Assembly (NCBI GenBank): GCA_000431975.1
Contig: HF988493.1
Location: 1-19,581 of the forward strand
Direction: 5' to 3'
Source of the DNA: Prevotella sp. CAG:924
GTDB taxonomy: Bacteria > Bacteroidota > Bacteroidia > Bacteroidales > Bacteroidaceae
Length of the DNA stretch: 19,581 bases
A model generated the notes under the pieces. It was given only the letters and a program-made list of their open reading frames with translations. It made no database searches and had not been told where the DNA came from. Within the stretch, counting starts at the first letter, position 1. Every line of letters begins with the position of its first letter. The translations under genes were made by a program, and so were the position numbers. Positions 7,459-14,548 of the stretch are shown in pieces.

Positions 7459-8769
7459 CTAAAGAGCCTTAGCCATAAACCGTGCCACCAATTCGGCCAA
7501 ACGATACTGGTTCTGTGAGAACATATGATCAAAGCCATCGAGATAATCATACTCGCTACCTTTCCAGATATTGTGGAAACGCTCTCCATAAGTATAAGGC
7601 ACTATACGGTCGGCATTACCATGCACGATGAGAGCAGGACCCTGATACTTTGCCGCAGTCTCGTAAATCGGCAACTTGAAGGCTGTACGGATAAAGTCGG
7701 CACCCAACTTCAAATTAGGCCGGCCGGGAAGGGCAACCGTTGCGGGAGGATCGAGCGGATCATACATCGCTCCCTGAGTATTGCCGCGGATGACATCCTC
7801 ACGCAGCACAGCCGCAGGTGCCATCAATGCTACCGCCTTGATCGTGTCACTACCCATCTCACCGGCAGCCATGGCAGCCACCACGCCACCCTGGGAATGA
7901 CCGGCAAGAGCCACCTCGCTCACCCATGGCAACTGAAGGGCATAACGGACGACATGCTCGGCATCTTCGATTTCATTGGGAACAGTCATGTTCTCAAATT
8001 TGCCCTCGCTCTTTCCATGAGCATTAAAGTCGAAGCGGATAGAAGCTATGCCACGGTTGGCAAGGCTATCAGCAATCAGTCTCAAATGATACGCTTCCTT
8101 ACTGTCGGTAAATCCGTGGCAGATCACCACCAACGGACATTTAGCACCTTCTGCCAGCTGGGGACGCTGCAACGTCGCTGCCAGCTTACCCACAGCACCC
8201 TGAACGGTAAAATCCTCACTCACGCATTGTGCCTTGGGAGCGGGGAACAGCTCGGTAAGTTTCTTCTCCATCTTGTACGACAGCACCGTACTCAACACTA
8301 CTTTACCCTGCGGATCGACAAGCACCATCGAAGGAATCCAGTTCACACCCCAGGTCTTAGCCGTCACGCTCTCGCGCATCTTCTTCAACTCTGACACTTG
8401 GGTGTAGGTAAGTCCATACTTCTGCACGGTCCTCTTCCATGCCTGTGCATCGGTATCGAAACTAACACCTACGAACTTCACGCCACGGGGTTCAAAAGCC
8501 GACACCATACGCTTTACATCAGGTATCTCACGACGGCAATCAGGACACCACGATGCCCAGAAATCGAGCACCACATAATGGCCTTTCAAGTCGCTAAGAT
8601 CAAACTTCTTACCATCAATGGTCTTTAACTTCAAGGCGGGGGCTGATGTTTCCGCCTTTACCAGATCGGCAGCATACTTACTGTCGGCATCCTGGGGCGC
8701 TTGGGCAGCAACCGTCAATGAAGACATTCCCAGTAACGCCACCGCAAGTAAGGTTTTTATATTCTTCAT
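7459..8769 (-). CDS. Secreted TlpA-like thioredoxin fused to a feruloyl/cinnamoyl esterase-like alpha/beta hydrolase
   Basis: The 436-residue protein starts with a signal peptide (about 1-23, hydrophobic core LLAVALLGMSSLTVAA, AQA-type site), so it is exported. Residues 40-175 are a TlpA/ResA-like thioredoxin domain with WCPDC (Cys75, Cys78) and a cis-proline at Pro146. Residues 185-436 are an alpha/beta hydrolase: oxyanion-hole region HGF (218-220), FDFNAHGKSEGKFENMT (246-262), the nucleophile elbow GHSQGG with Ser292, Asp387 in HGNADRIVP, and His415 in GFDHMFS. These hydrolase features resemble bacterial feruloyl/cinnamoyl esterases of the Est1E type, which cut ester bonds between hydroxycinnamates and plant polysaccharide or small acyl esters. 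Both active sites look intact, so it could be bifunctional. It lies 65 nt after fcl and is probably cotranscribed with it. The substrate is inferred. Confidence 0.87.
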   Translation of the reverse strand: MKNIKTLLAVALLGMSSLTVAAQAPQDADSKYAADLVKAETSAPALKLKTIDGKKFDLSDLKGHYVVLDFWASWCPDCRREIPDVKRMVSAFEPRGVKFVGVSFDTDAQAWKRTVQKYGLTYTQVSELKKMRESVTAKTWGVNWIPSMVLVDPQGKVVLSTVLSYKMEKKLTELFPAPKAQCVSEDFTVQGAVGKLAATLQRPQLAEGAKCPLVVICHGFTDSKEAYHLRLIADSLANRGIASIRFDFNAHGKSEGKFENMTVPNEIEDAEHVVRYALQLPWVSEVALAGHSQGGVVAAMAAGEMGSDTIKAVALMAPAAVLREDVIRGNTQGAMYDPLDPPATVALPGRPNLKLGADFIRTAFKLPIYETAAKYQGPALIVHGNADRIVPYTYGERFHNIWKGSEYDYLDGFDHMFSQNQYRLAELVARFMAKAL

Positions 8770-8834
8770 ATTGTCTTTATTCGTTAATCATTCATGTATT
8801 GAGCGATCAGATAATCCCTCTCCATTTTCCACTA

Positions 8835-10043
8835 TTATCTAAGGCTGTCCTGATACCACCGGTAGAGCTTCTCCACGCCATCCTCAATCTCCACCTTATG
8901 ACGCCAGCCGAGATCATGGAGTTTCGTCACATCAATCAGCTTACGCGGTGTCCCATTGGGCTTCGTCTTATCCCAAACGACCTCTCCCGTGAAGCCGACG
9001 GTCTTCACCACCAGCTCAGAAAGAGCCTTAATAGTAAGTTCCTTGCCTGTACCGACATTGATATGACAGTTGCGGATCTCACCCAGGGAGGGGATAGCAC
9101 CTCCACGGCCTTCGGAATTGTTACGATTGACAGGGCCGTCAGTCCGTGCGCCATAGAATACACTCGAATATTTCTCGATGCCGATGATATCCTTGAAGTC
9201 CACATGAAGCAACACGTGAACGGAAGCGTCCGCCATGTCCTCACTCCAAAGGAACTCGCGCAATGGACTTCCATCACCCCACAGTGTCACCTTATTATCC
9301 TCGATGCCATAAAAAGCGAGAGCCTTCAGGATGCGATCCTGATCATTGTTCCCATCGACATTTCCCTCACCGATGACGGCACGGAGCCTATCTGTAGGAT
9401 TGACCGGGCGTTTGTCCATGTCATTACGTATGGCCTGCCAGTTGTTCTCATGTATGAGGCGTGCGAGATAGATCTTGCGCATCATGGCAGGGAGCACATG
9501 CGAGTTCTCCAGATGGAAGTTGTCATTGGGGCCATATAGATTGGTGGGCATCACGGCGATATAGTTGGTTCCATACTGCAGGTTATAGCTCTCACACATC
9601 TTCAGTCCGGCTATCTTCGCAATGGCATATTCCTCATTGGTGTATTCCAGCGGGGAGGTCAGCAATGCGTCCTCCTTCATTGGCTGGGGCGCATTCTTCG
9701 GATAGATGCAAGTGCTTCCCAAGAAGAGGAGCTTCTTGACATGGTGCTTATAGCTCTGCTCGATGACATTGCACTGCATCTTCATATTCTGCATGATGAA
9801 GTCGGCCCTATAAAGGGAGTTGGCCATGATACCGCCTACAAAGGCGGCAGCCAGCACGACAGCATCAGGTTGCTCCTTGTCAAAGAAATCCTTTACAGCC
9901 TGTTGATCGGTAAGATCCAACTCCGCATGGGTGCGTCCCACCAGGTTGCAATAGCCTCTGCTCTTCAGATTGTTCCAAATAGCCGATCCCACCAGACCAT
10001 GATGGCCGGCAACATATATCTTTGCGTCTTTTGATAATGACAT
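8835..10043 (-). CDS. fcl: GDP-L-fucose synthase
   Basis: This NADPH-dependent epimerase/reductase converts GDP-4-keto-6-deoxymannose (the Gmd product) to GDP-L-fucose in the cytoplasm. It is an extended short-chain dehydrogenase: Rossmann motif GHHGLVG (13-19), Ser110 in LGSTCIYP, and the Tyr139-x3-Lys143 pair in YAIAK. It is longer (402 residues) than the ~320 of the E. coli enzyme. Extra sequence lies at about 215-230 and in a Gly/Asn/Ser-rich stretch at about 286-321, between VDFKD and IRNCHINVGTG. Both regions fall between conserved blocks, so activity is probably kept. It follows gmd after a 205-nt gap that holds a large hairpin. Confidence 0.95.
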   Translation of the reverse strand: MSLSKDAKIYVAGHHGLVGSAIWNNLKSRGYCNLVGRTHAELDLTDQQAVKDFFDKEQPDAVVLAAAFVGGIMANSLYRADFIMQNMKMQCNVIEQSYKHHVKKLLFLGSTCIYPKNAPQPMKEDALLTSPLEYTNEEYAIAKIAGLKMCESYNLQYGTNYIAVMPTNLYGPNDNFHLENSHVLPAMMRKIYLARLIHENNWQAIRNDMDKRPVNPTDRLRAVIGEGNVDGNNDQDRILKALAFYGIEDNKVTLWGDGSPLREFLWSEDMADASVHVLLHVDFKDIIGIEKYSSVFYGARTDGPVNRNNSEGRGGAIPSLGEIRNCHINVGTGKELTIKALSELVVKTVGFTGEVVWDKTKPNGTPRKLIDVTKLHDLGWRHKVEIEDGVEKLYRWYQDSLR

Positions 10044-10067
10044 TGTTGTTTCCTCTTTCGTTTTATC

Positions 10068-10082
10068 TTAAGCGGTGCTTAA
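10068..10082. repeat. Perfect dyad TTAAGC-GGT-GCTTAA before fcl
   Basis: A 6-bp inverted repeat with a 3-nt centre lies 25 nt upstream of the fcl start codon, in the gmd-fcl gap. It could form a hairpin in the mRNA or be a protein-binding site; no promoter box is visible next to it. Confidence 0.35.
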
Positions 10083-10131
10083 TCGACACGCTATTCCATG
10101 TGTCCGGTTAAGTTCCTATGTTTTGCATATA

Positions 10132-10171
10132 CCCCGAGCCAGTGCAGAAGAGTCTTCCACACTGCCCGGGG
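10132..10171 (-). promoter_or_regulatory. Long intercistronic hairpin between gmd and fcl
   Basis: The arms CCCCGAGCCAGTGCAGAAGA and TCTTCCACACTGCCCGGGG pair along nearly their whole length, with a few G-U or mismatched pairs and one bulge, giving a stem of about 17-19 pairs. In the minus direction of the genes no T-tract follows, so it does not look like a standard terminator. On the plus side it is followed by CTATTTATTTT, but no plus-strand gene is present. It may act as an mRNA processing or stability element or a partial attenuator setting Gmd:Fcl ratios (inference). Confidence 0.5.
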
Positions 10172-10248
10172 CTATTTATTTTATTGATACCCTCACGGCA
10201 ACATCCGGTGAATATACAGTTAAGTGGGCTGTCAGGCTCCGAGTCTGC

Positions 10249-11334
10249 TTACTCCGGCAACTGTGCCTTCAGATACAGTTTCTTTACAAACTTCATGTCA
10301 TGATCGACCATGATCTTCACCAGGTCCTCAAAAGACGTCTTGCGGGGATTCCATCCCAACACCGTCTTCGCCTTCGTCGGGTCACCGAGGAGCTGCTCCA
10401 CTTCGGCTGGACGGAAATACTTAGGATCGACCTCCACGAGCACCTTGCCCGTTTTCTTGTCGATGCCCTTCTCATCCAGTCCCTTGCCCTGCCACTCCAG
10501 GTCGATGCCGGCATGATGGAAAGCAAGGGTACAGAACTCACGCACCGTGTGATATTCGCCCGTAGCGATGACATAATCATCCGGCTCAGGCTGCTGCAGG
10601 ATCATCCACATACACTCCACATAGTCCTTGGCATATCCCCAGTCGCGCAGGGAGTCAAGGTTGCCGAGATAGAGCTTGTCCTGATAGCCCTGAACGATAC
10701 GGCTGGCGGCAAGCGTGATCTTACGTGTCACGAAGTTCTCGCCGCGACGTTCACTCTCATGATTGAAAAGGATTCCATTGCAGCAATACATACCGTAAGC
10801 CTCCTTATAGTTCTTCATGATCCAGAAACCATAAAGCTTGGCCACGGAATAAGGTGAGCGGGGATGGAACGGGGTCGTCTCCTTCTGTGGCACCTCCTCC
10901 ACCTTGCCGAAGAGCTCAGACGTGGAGGCCTGATAGATGCGGCACTTATGCTCAAGATGACAGATGCGCACGGCCTCAAGCAGACGAAGCACGCCCACGG
11001 CCACGACATCCGCAGTATACTCAGGCACATCGAAACTGACCTTCACATGGCTCTGAGCCGCGAGGTTGTAGATCTCATCGGGCTGTACCTCATTGATGAT
11101 CCTTATCAGCGAGGAGCTGTCGGTCATATCCGCCCAATGCAGATTGACGAGCCGCTTATGGTGCATATCGCGCACCCACTCATCAAGATAGAGGTGCTCG
11201 ATCCTTCCCGTGTTGAATGAAGAACTGCGACGGAGCAATCCATGCACCTCATATCCTTTTCCGATTAAGAACTCAGCCAGATACGATCCGTCCTGGCCTG
11301 TTATTCCAGTAATAAGAGCTACTTTGTTAGTCAT
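10249..11334 (-). CDS. gmd: GDP-mannose 4,6-dehydratase
   Basis: This enzyme dehydrates GDP-D-mannose to GDP-4-keto-6-deoxy-D-mannose, the committed step toward GDP-L-fucose. The 361-residue protein has the family length. The NADP-binding loop GITGQDG is at 10-16, with LLRRSSSFNTGRIEHLY (33-49) just after, typical of Gmd. The catalytic set is visible as STSELFG (137-143, with Thr138 and Glu140) and Tyr162-x3-Lys166 in PYSVAKLYG. NHESERRGENFVTRKI is the conserved substrate/tetramer region. It lies 113 nt downstream of manC on the same strand and upstream of fcl, so the three consecutive steps are encoded in pathway order. Confidence 0.97.
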   Translation of the reverse strand: MTNKVALITGITGQDGSYLAEFLIGKGYEVHGLLRRSSSFNTGRIEHLYLDEWVRDMHHKRLVNLHWADMTDSSSLIRIINEVQPDEIYNLAAQSHVKVSFDVPEYTADVVAVGVLRLLEAVRICHLEHKCRIYQASTSELFGKVEEVPQKETTPFHPRSPYSVAKLYGFWIMKNYKEAYGMYCCNGILFNHESERRGENFVTRKITLAASRIVQGYQDKLYLGNLDSLRDWGYAKDYVECMWMILQQPEPDDYVIATGEYHTVREFCTLAFHHAGIDLEWQGKGLDEKGIDKKTGKVLVEVDPKYFRPAEVEQLLGDPTKAKTVLGWNPRKTSFEDLVKIMVDHDMKFVKKLYLKAQLPE

Positions 11335-11447
11335 TGTATATCTGATATTATAATTACCTCTAGCCAGTCATTAGCTACTATCTCAAGATCGTTGACTCTC
11401 CCGGCAATAATAGGATATCCGTCAAGACTCTAATGACCGGTCGAGAC

Positions 11448-12515
11448 TTATTCGTCTGCACTGAACTGTTTGATTCTCTGTTCCTCCGACAAGGAGCAGA
11501 CAAGAAGCTTGCCGTCATGCTCGGCCACGATATAATCGTCGAGTCCCTGCACGACGACCTTCTTCTCCTGGGTGGCATGAACGATGGTGTTATGACAGTC
11601 GTAGAGCTTCACGTTGGGTCCGATCTGACTGTTACCATACATATCACGGTCTGTCTGCATAAGAAGACTTCCCCATGTGCCAAGGTCGCTCCATCCGAAA
11701 TCGGCCGGTACGGTGAAGATCTCCACGGCCTTCTCTAACACGGCATAGTCGATGGAGATATTCTCACAGTCGGGATAGCGTTCGTCGATGAGCGCCTGCT
11801 CCTCCGGTGTTCCCATCTTATCCTTCATGCTCTCAAAGATCTTATTGATAGCAGGCACATAGACACGGAGGGCATTGACAATAGTCTCCACACTCCAGAC
11901 AAAGATACCGGCATTCCAGAAATAATTGCTCTCCCGGATATAGCGCATGGCTACCTCCAGCCGCGGCTTCTCATAGAACTCATCCACACGAAAAACTTCT
12001 TTGTTGCGCGGAGAGCGTGCAGAGAGATCGGCCTGGATATAGCCGTATCCTGTCTCGGGGCGCGACGGCTTGATACCTATCGTGACGATGGCATCGGTCT
12101 CACTTGTGAACTTCAGAGACAACTGAATGATCCGGCGAAACTCCTCCGTATCGGTGACAAGATGATCAGACGGCGATACCACAACATTTGCCTTGGCATC
12201 TGTCATCTTAATTCTCCAGCTGACGTAAGCAATACACGGGCAAGTGTTGCGCCGGCACGGCTCCTTGAGAATATTCGTCTCGGGGAGCTCGGGCAACTGT
12301 TCCTTCACCAAGTCTGTGTACTTCGCATTGGTCACTACCCACACATTCTCAGGCGGGCAAATCGTTTTGAAACGGTCGTAGGTCATCTGAAGGAGCGTCC
12401 GGCCAACACCCAACACATCGATGAACTGCTTGGGCTTGTCGCTGGTGCTCATCGGCCAAAAGCGTGATCCCACGCCTCCGGCCATGATGACAAGATGATT
12501 ATGTGATTGCGCCAT
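11448..12515 (-). CDS. manC: Mannose-1-phosphate guanylyltransferase
   Basis: This cytoplasmic enzyme makes GDP-mannose from mannose 1-phosphate and GTP. The 355-residue protein has only the nucleotidyltransferase part and lacks the C-terminal phosphomannose isomerase domain of the longer bifunctional form. Motifs are the GTP-binding MAGGVGSRFWPMSTSDKPKQ (11-30), PSDH (115-118), FYEKP (180-184), NAGIFVW (201-207), and FGWSDLGTW later on. It is the first gene after a strong promoter and feeds gmd and fcl directly downstream. The cupin encoded just upstream could stand in for the missing isomerase-type cupin, but that is inference. Confidence 0.96.
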   Translation of the reverse strand: MAQSHNHLVIMAGGVGSRFWPMSTSDKPKQFIDVLGVGRTLLQMTYDRFKTICPPENVWVVTNAKYTDLVKEQLPELPETNILKEPCRRNTCPCIAYVSWRIKMTDAKANVVVSPSDHLVTDTEEFRRIIQLSLKFTSETDAIVTIGIKPSRPETGYGYIQADLSARSPRNKEVFRVDEFYEKPRLEVAMRYIRESNYFWNAGIFVWSVETIVNALRVYVPAINKIFESMKDKMGTPEEQALIDERYPDCENISIDYAVLEKAVEIFTVPADFGWSDLGTWGSLLMQTDRDMYGNSQIGPNVKLYDCHNTIVHATQEKKVVVQGLDDYIVAEHDGKLLVCSLSEEQRIKQFSADE

Positions 12516-12550
12516 GTCTGTATTTTCCTTTATGACAATAATTTTAGTGA

Positions 12551-12582
12551 CAAAGATATATCATTTTAAGGAAAATAGCAAA
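12551..12582 (-). promoter_or_regulatory. Promoter of the manC-gmd-fcl operon
   Basis: On the minus strand TTTG (complement of 12579-12582), exactly 20 bp of spacer, and TATCTTTG (complement of 12551-12558) fit the Bacteroides -33 TTTG / -7 TAnnTTTG consensus and its 19-21 bp spacing. The predicted start lies about 30 nt before the manC ATG at 12515. This is the best promoter in the window. Confidence 0.75.
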
Positions 12583-12597
12583 AAAAATCCAAAAAGA

Positions 12598-12930
12598 TTA
12601 ATGATGCTCTGCAACGACCGCAAAATAGACACAGTCATGATCGGTCTTATTCTCAAACCAGTGCTTATGACCCTTGGGGCAATAATGCACCTGTCCGACA
12701 CGACACACTTCCTCCTGTCCGTCGTAATGGAAGGTGAGCTCGCCTGAGACGACATAGATCACCTCACAGTTCTCTCCATGCAAATGCTCGCCCGACGAAG
12801 AGCCCGGACGCAACGTTGAATACATGATACGTACTTTCTCATCCACGTAATTGCGGGTGTCCAGCGGACCCTTACCACCCTTGAAGCCATCAATATGGGC
12901 TTCCTTAATCTTGTCAAAATCGATAATCAT
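12598..12930 (-). CDS. Small single-domain cupin protein
   Basis: The 110-residue protein is one conserved cupin barrel. Motif 1, G-x5-HxH-x4-E-x6-G, is complete (His49, His51, Glu56, Gly63). Motif 2, G-x5-PxG-x2-H-x3-N, is complete (Gly79, Pro85, Gly87, His90, Asn94). His49, His51, Glu56 and His90 should therefore bind a metal ion. Such small cupins act as isomerases, dioxygenases or ligand sensors, so the reaction cannot be read from this alone. The sequence lacks a DNA-binding domain and a signal peptide. It stands 82 nt upstream of manC on the same strand, with the manC promoter in between, so a link to mannose or GDP-mannose metabolism is suggested only by position. Confidence 0.8.
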   Translation of the reverse strand: MIIDFDKIKEAHIDGFKGGKGPLDTRNYVDEKVRIMYSTLRPGSSSGEHLHGENCEVIYVVSGELTFHYDGQEEVCRVGQVHYCPKGHKHWFENKTDHDCVYFAVVAEHH

Positions 12931-12959
12931 AACTTAATCATGTTTTTCATATAAACGCT

Positions 12960-12994
12960 AAGAGGGCGGCAGATAGTACATCTGCCACCCTCTT
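12960..12994 (-). terminator. Hairpin terminating the TonB-receptor/lipoprotein unit
   Basis: A 15-bp stem with one mismatch, AAGAGGG-C-GGCAGAT/ATCTGCC-A-CCCTCTT, with a 5-nt loop, begins 48 nt after the lipoprotein stop. On the minus strand only TT then AGCGTTT follows. The longer T-run (to 12999) is on the plus side. It sits where a terminator is expected, between two same-strand genes, but would be a stronger terminator in the opposite direction. Confidence 0.55.
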
Positions 12995-13041
12995 TTTTTC
13001 AAGATAACGGGTCGTGAGGACCTGCCATCCTTCCGGCAAGA

Positions 13042-14526
13042 TTATTTCTTGCTCACGAAGATAGCATTCTTCATCTCAATGGTTCCCTTGTATGTTGTAT
13101 GAGTACCGATAACGGTGATCTCATCACCCACCTTAAGACCGCTATTGGTGACGAAGTCATAACGGTTGTCACCCTCTGCACCATAGCCGGGATAGAGGCC
13201 ATAGAGATAAGCCTCACCTGTGCCGTCCGAGATATAGACATTGCCGTAATGTTCCTCCGCAATCTTCGTAATCTTGCCTGTAAGCATATAGTAGGTGTCA
13301 CCGTCGGGAAGGCTCAGGAACTCAGCGATAGAAACGGGAATCGTAGGCACTACCTCCGTAACATCGCCACCAACCAGCTCTACAGTACCATTATAGGTAT
13401 CGTGTGTGCCGACAACAGTAACGATGTCACCGTTCTTGACACCCTTGGCTACGCCATTGGTGCTCTTGTAGACCGTAGTGGAACCGCTCCAATCAGCCAG
13501 CGTGAAGCTGCCATTGCTTTGGACATTGGTCGCTACGCCCTTAAGACGATACTGAGCCTCGCCGTCGGCTGCTGCATTGAACTCAGCTACCGATACATCG
13601 GCAATACCGCCGGCCTGTGCGATAGTGGTCTCCATGGAATAGGTCTTACCGTCAGCAACGGTGCTCAGTGTCAACGTGGTTGAGCGGGCACTTCCCTCAT
13701 TAGCCGCAGCCTTGAAAGTCAACTCGGCAGCAGTGCCGTTCTGCTTGACAGAGACAAGGGAGAGCCATTCCTTGGCATCCTCAGGGATGTCGAAAGACAC
13801 GCCGGATCCCTTTGTCGTCGCATAAACAGTCACGTTGCCGCCATCCTTGGGAATAGACGTCGTAGAAAGCGAGTCAACCTTGATCATACCCTTGTTGATC
13901 TTCACCACCGTCACGTTTACCAGCTCTACCGTACCATTGTAGGTCTGCTTCGGACCCTGAACGGTAATCTCATCGCCTTCCTCAATGCCGAGGCTCAGGA
14001 AGTTCTTCTCAGCACCCGTCTTATCGAGAGTACCATAGATATAAACCACACCGGTACCGTCGTTGATGTAGAGGTTGCCGTAAGTGGTATTGGAGATGGC
14101 GGTCACCGTACCGGTCACCTGATATGTCTTGTTGTCCGGACCGGCCAGCACCTCAGCACAGGTAGCATCAGTGATGGTCACCTCGCCCTGCACGATATTG
14201 ATATGCTGCACCTGGCCGTTGCAGGTGATGGTCATCGCATCAGAGCTACGGCCATAGCTGTAGGCATCGGCCTTGAATATCACATCCGTCACACCGGCAG
14301 TGCCGACAGAGTCAGACAGCGTCACCCACTCAGGCGCATGTTCCAGTTTCCAATCACTATTGGCCTTAATGGTGATTGTATCACTACCGCCGGCCTTAGG
14401 GATAGACACATAGGATTTCGACACCTGCAGATCCTTCAGCACGGTGATGTCATCGTCGCTCGAGCAACTGGCCAGCAAAGCCACGACACCCAGCAGAAGC
14501 AGGGAAAATATATTTTTCAGTCTCAT
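13042..14526 (-). CDS. Surface lipoprotein with BACON and OB-fold-like repeats
   Basis: The 494-residue protein has a lipoprotein signal peptide with lipobox LLASC (Cys21). The residues after the cysteine, SSDDD, match the Bacteroidota lipoprotein export signal (S/D-rich), so it should end on the outside of the outer membrane. The mature part reads BACON (about 34-114), OB-like (117-209), BACON (214-304), OB-like (311-391), OB-like (398-492). The OB-like units repeat the pattern YxLTGxVT...YGNxYIxDGTGxxYxY...GDxITVxGxxxTYxGTxE; the middle one is more divergent. BACON domains commonly sit in carbohydrate-binding or mucin-binding surface proteins. No catalytic residues were recognised. It follows the TonB-dependent receptor after 22 nt and probably works with it as a surface partner (inference). 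Confidence 0.85.
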   Translation of the reverse strand: MRLKNIFSLLLLGVVALLASCSSDDDITVLKDLQVSKSYVSIPKAGGSDTITIKANSDWKLEHAPEWVTLSDSVGTAGVTDVIFKADAYSYGRSSDAMTITCNGQVQHINIVQGEVTITDATCAEVLAGPDNKTYQVTGTVTAISNTTYGNLYINDGTGVVYIYGTLDKTGAEKNFLSLGIEEGDEITVQGPKQTYNGTVELVNVTVVKINKGMIKVDSLSTTSIPKDGGNVTVYATTKGSGVSFDIPEDAKEWLSLVSVKQNGTAAELTFKAAANEGSARSTTLTLSTVADGKTYSMETTIAQAGGIADVSVAEFNAAADGEAQYRLKGVATNVQSNGSFTLADWSGSTTVYKSTNGVAKGVKNGDIVTVVGTHDTYNGTVELVGGDVTEVVPTIPVSIAEFLSLPDGDTYYMLTGKITKIAEEHYGNVYISDGTGEAYLYGLYPGYGAEGDNRYDFVTNSGLKVGDEITVIGTHTTYKGTIEMKNAIFVSKK

Positions 14527-14548
14527 AATGATACTTCTGATTTAAAAA

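Noticed and set aside
7525..8394. Plus-strand open frame of 289 codons
   Set aside because: It lies antisense within the thioredoxin-esterase gene, which has clear domains; this is a shadow frame.
8646..9539. Plus-strand open frame of 297 codons
   Set aside because: Antisense to the esterase start and fcl; no recognisable domain.
10075..10857. Plus-strand open frame of 260 codons
   Set aside because: Mostly antisense to gmd, which is unambiguous.
12960..12999. Hairpin with a run of T read as a plus-strand terminator
   Set aside because: No plus-strand gene lies to its left; it fits better as the end of the minus-strand receptor/lipoprotein unit despite the weaker tail.
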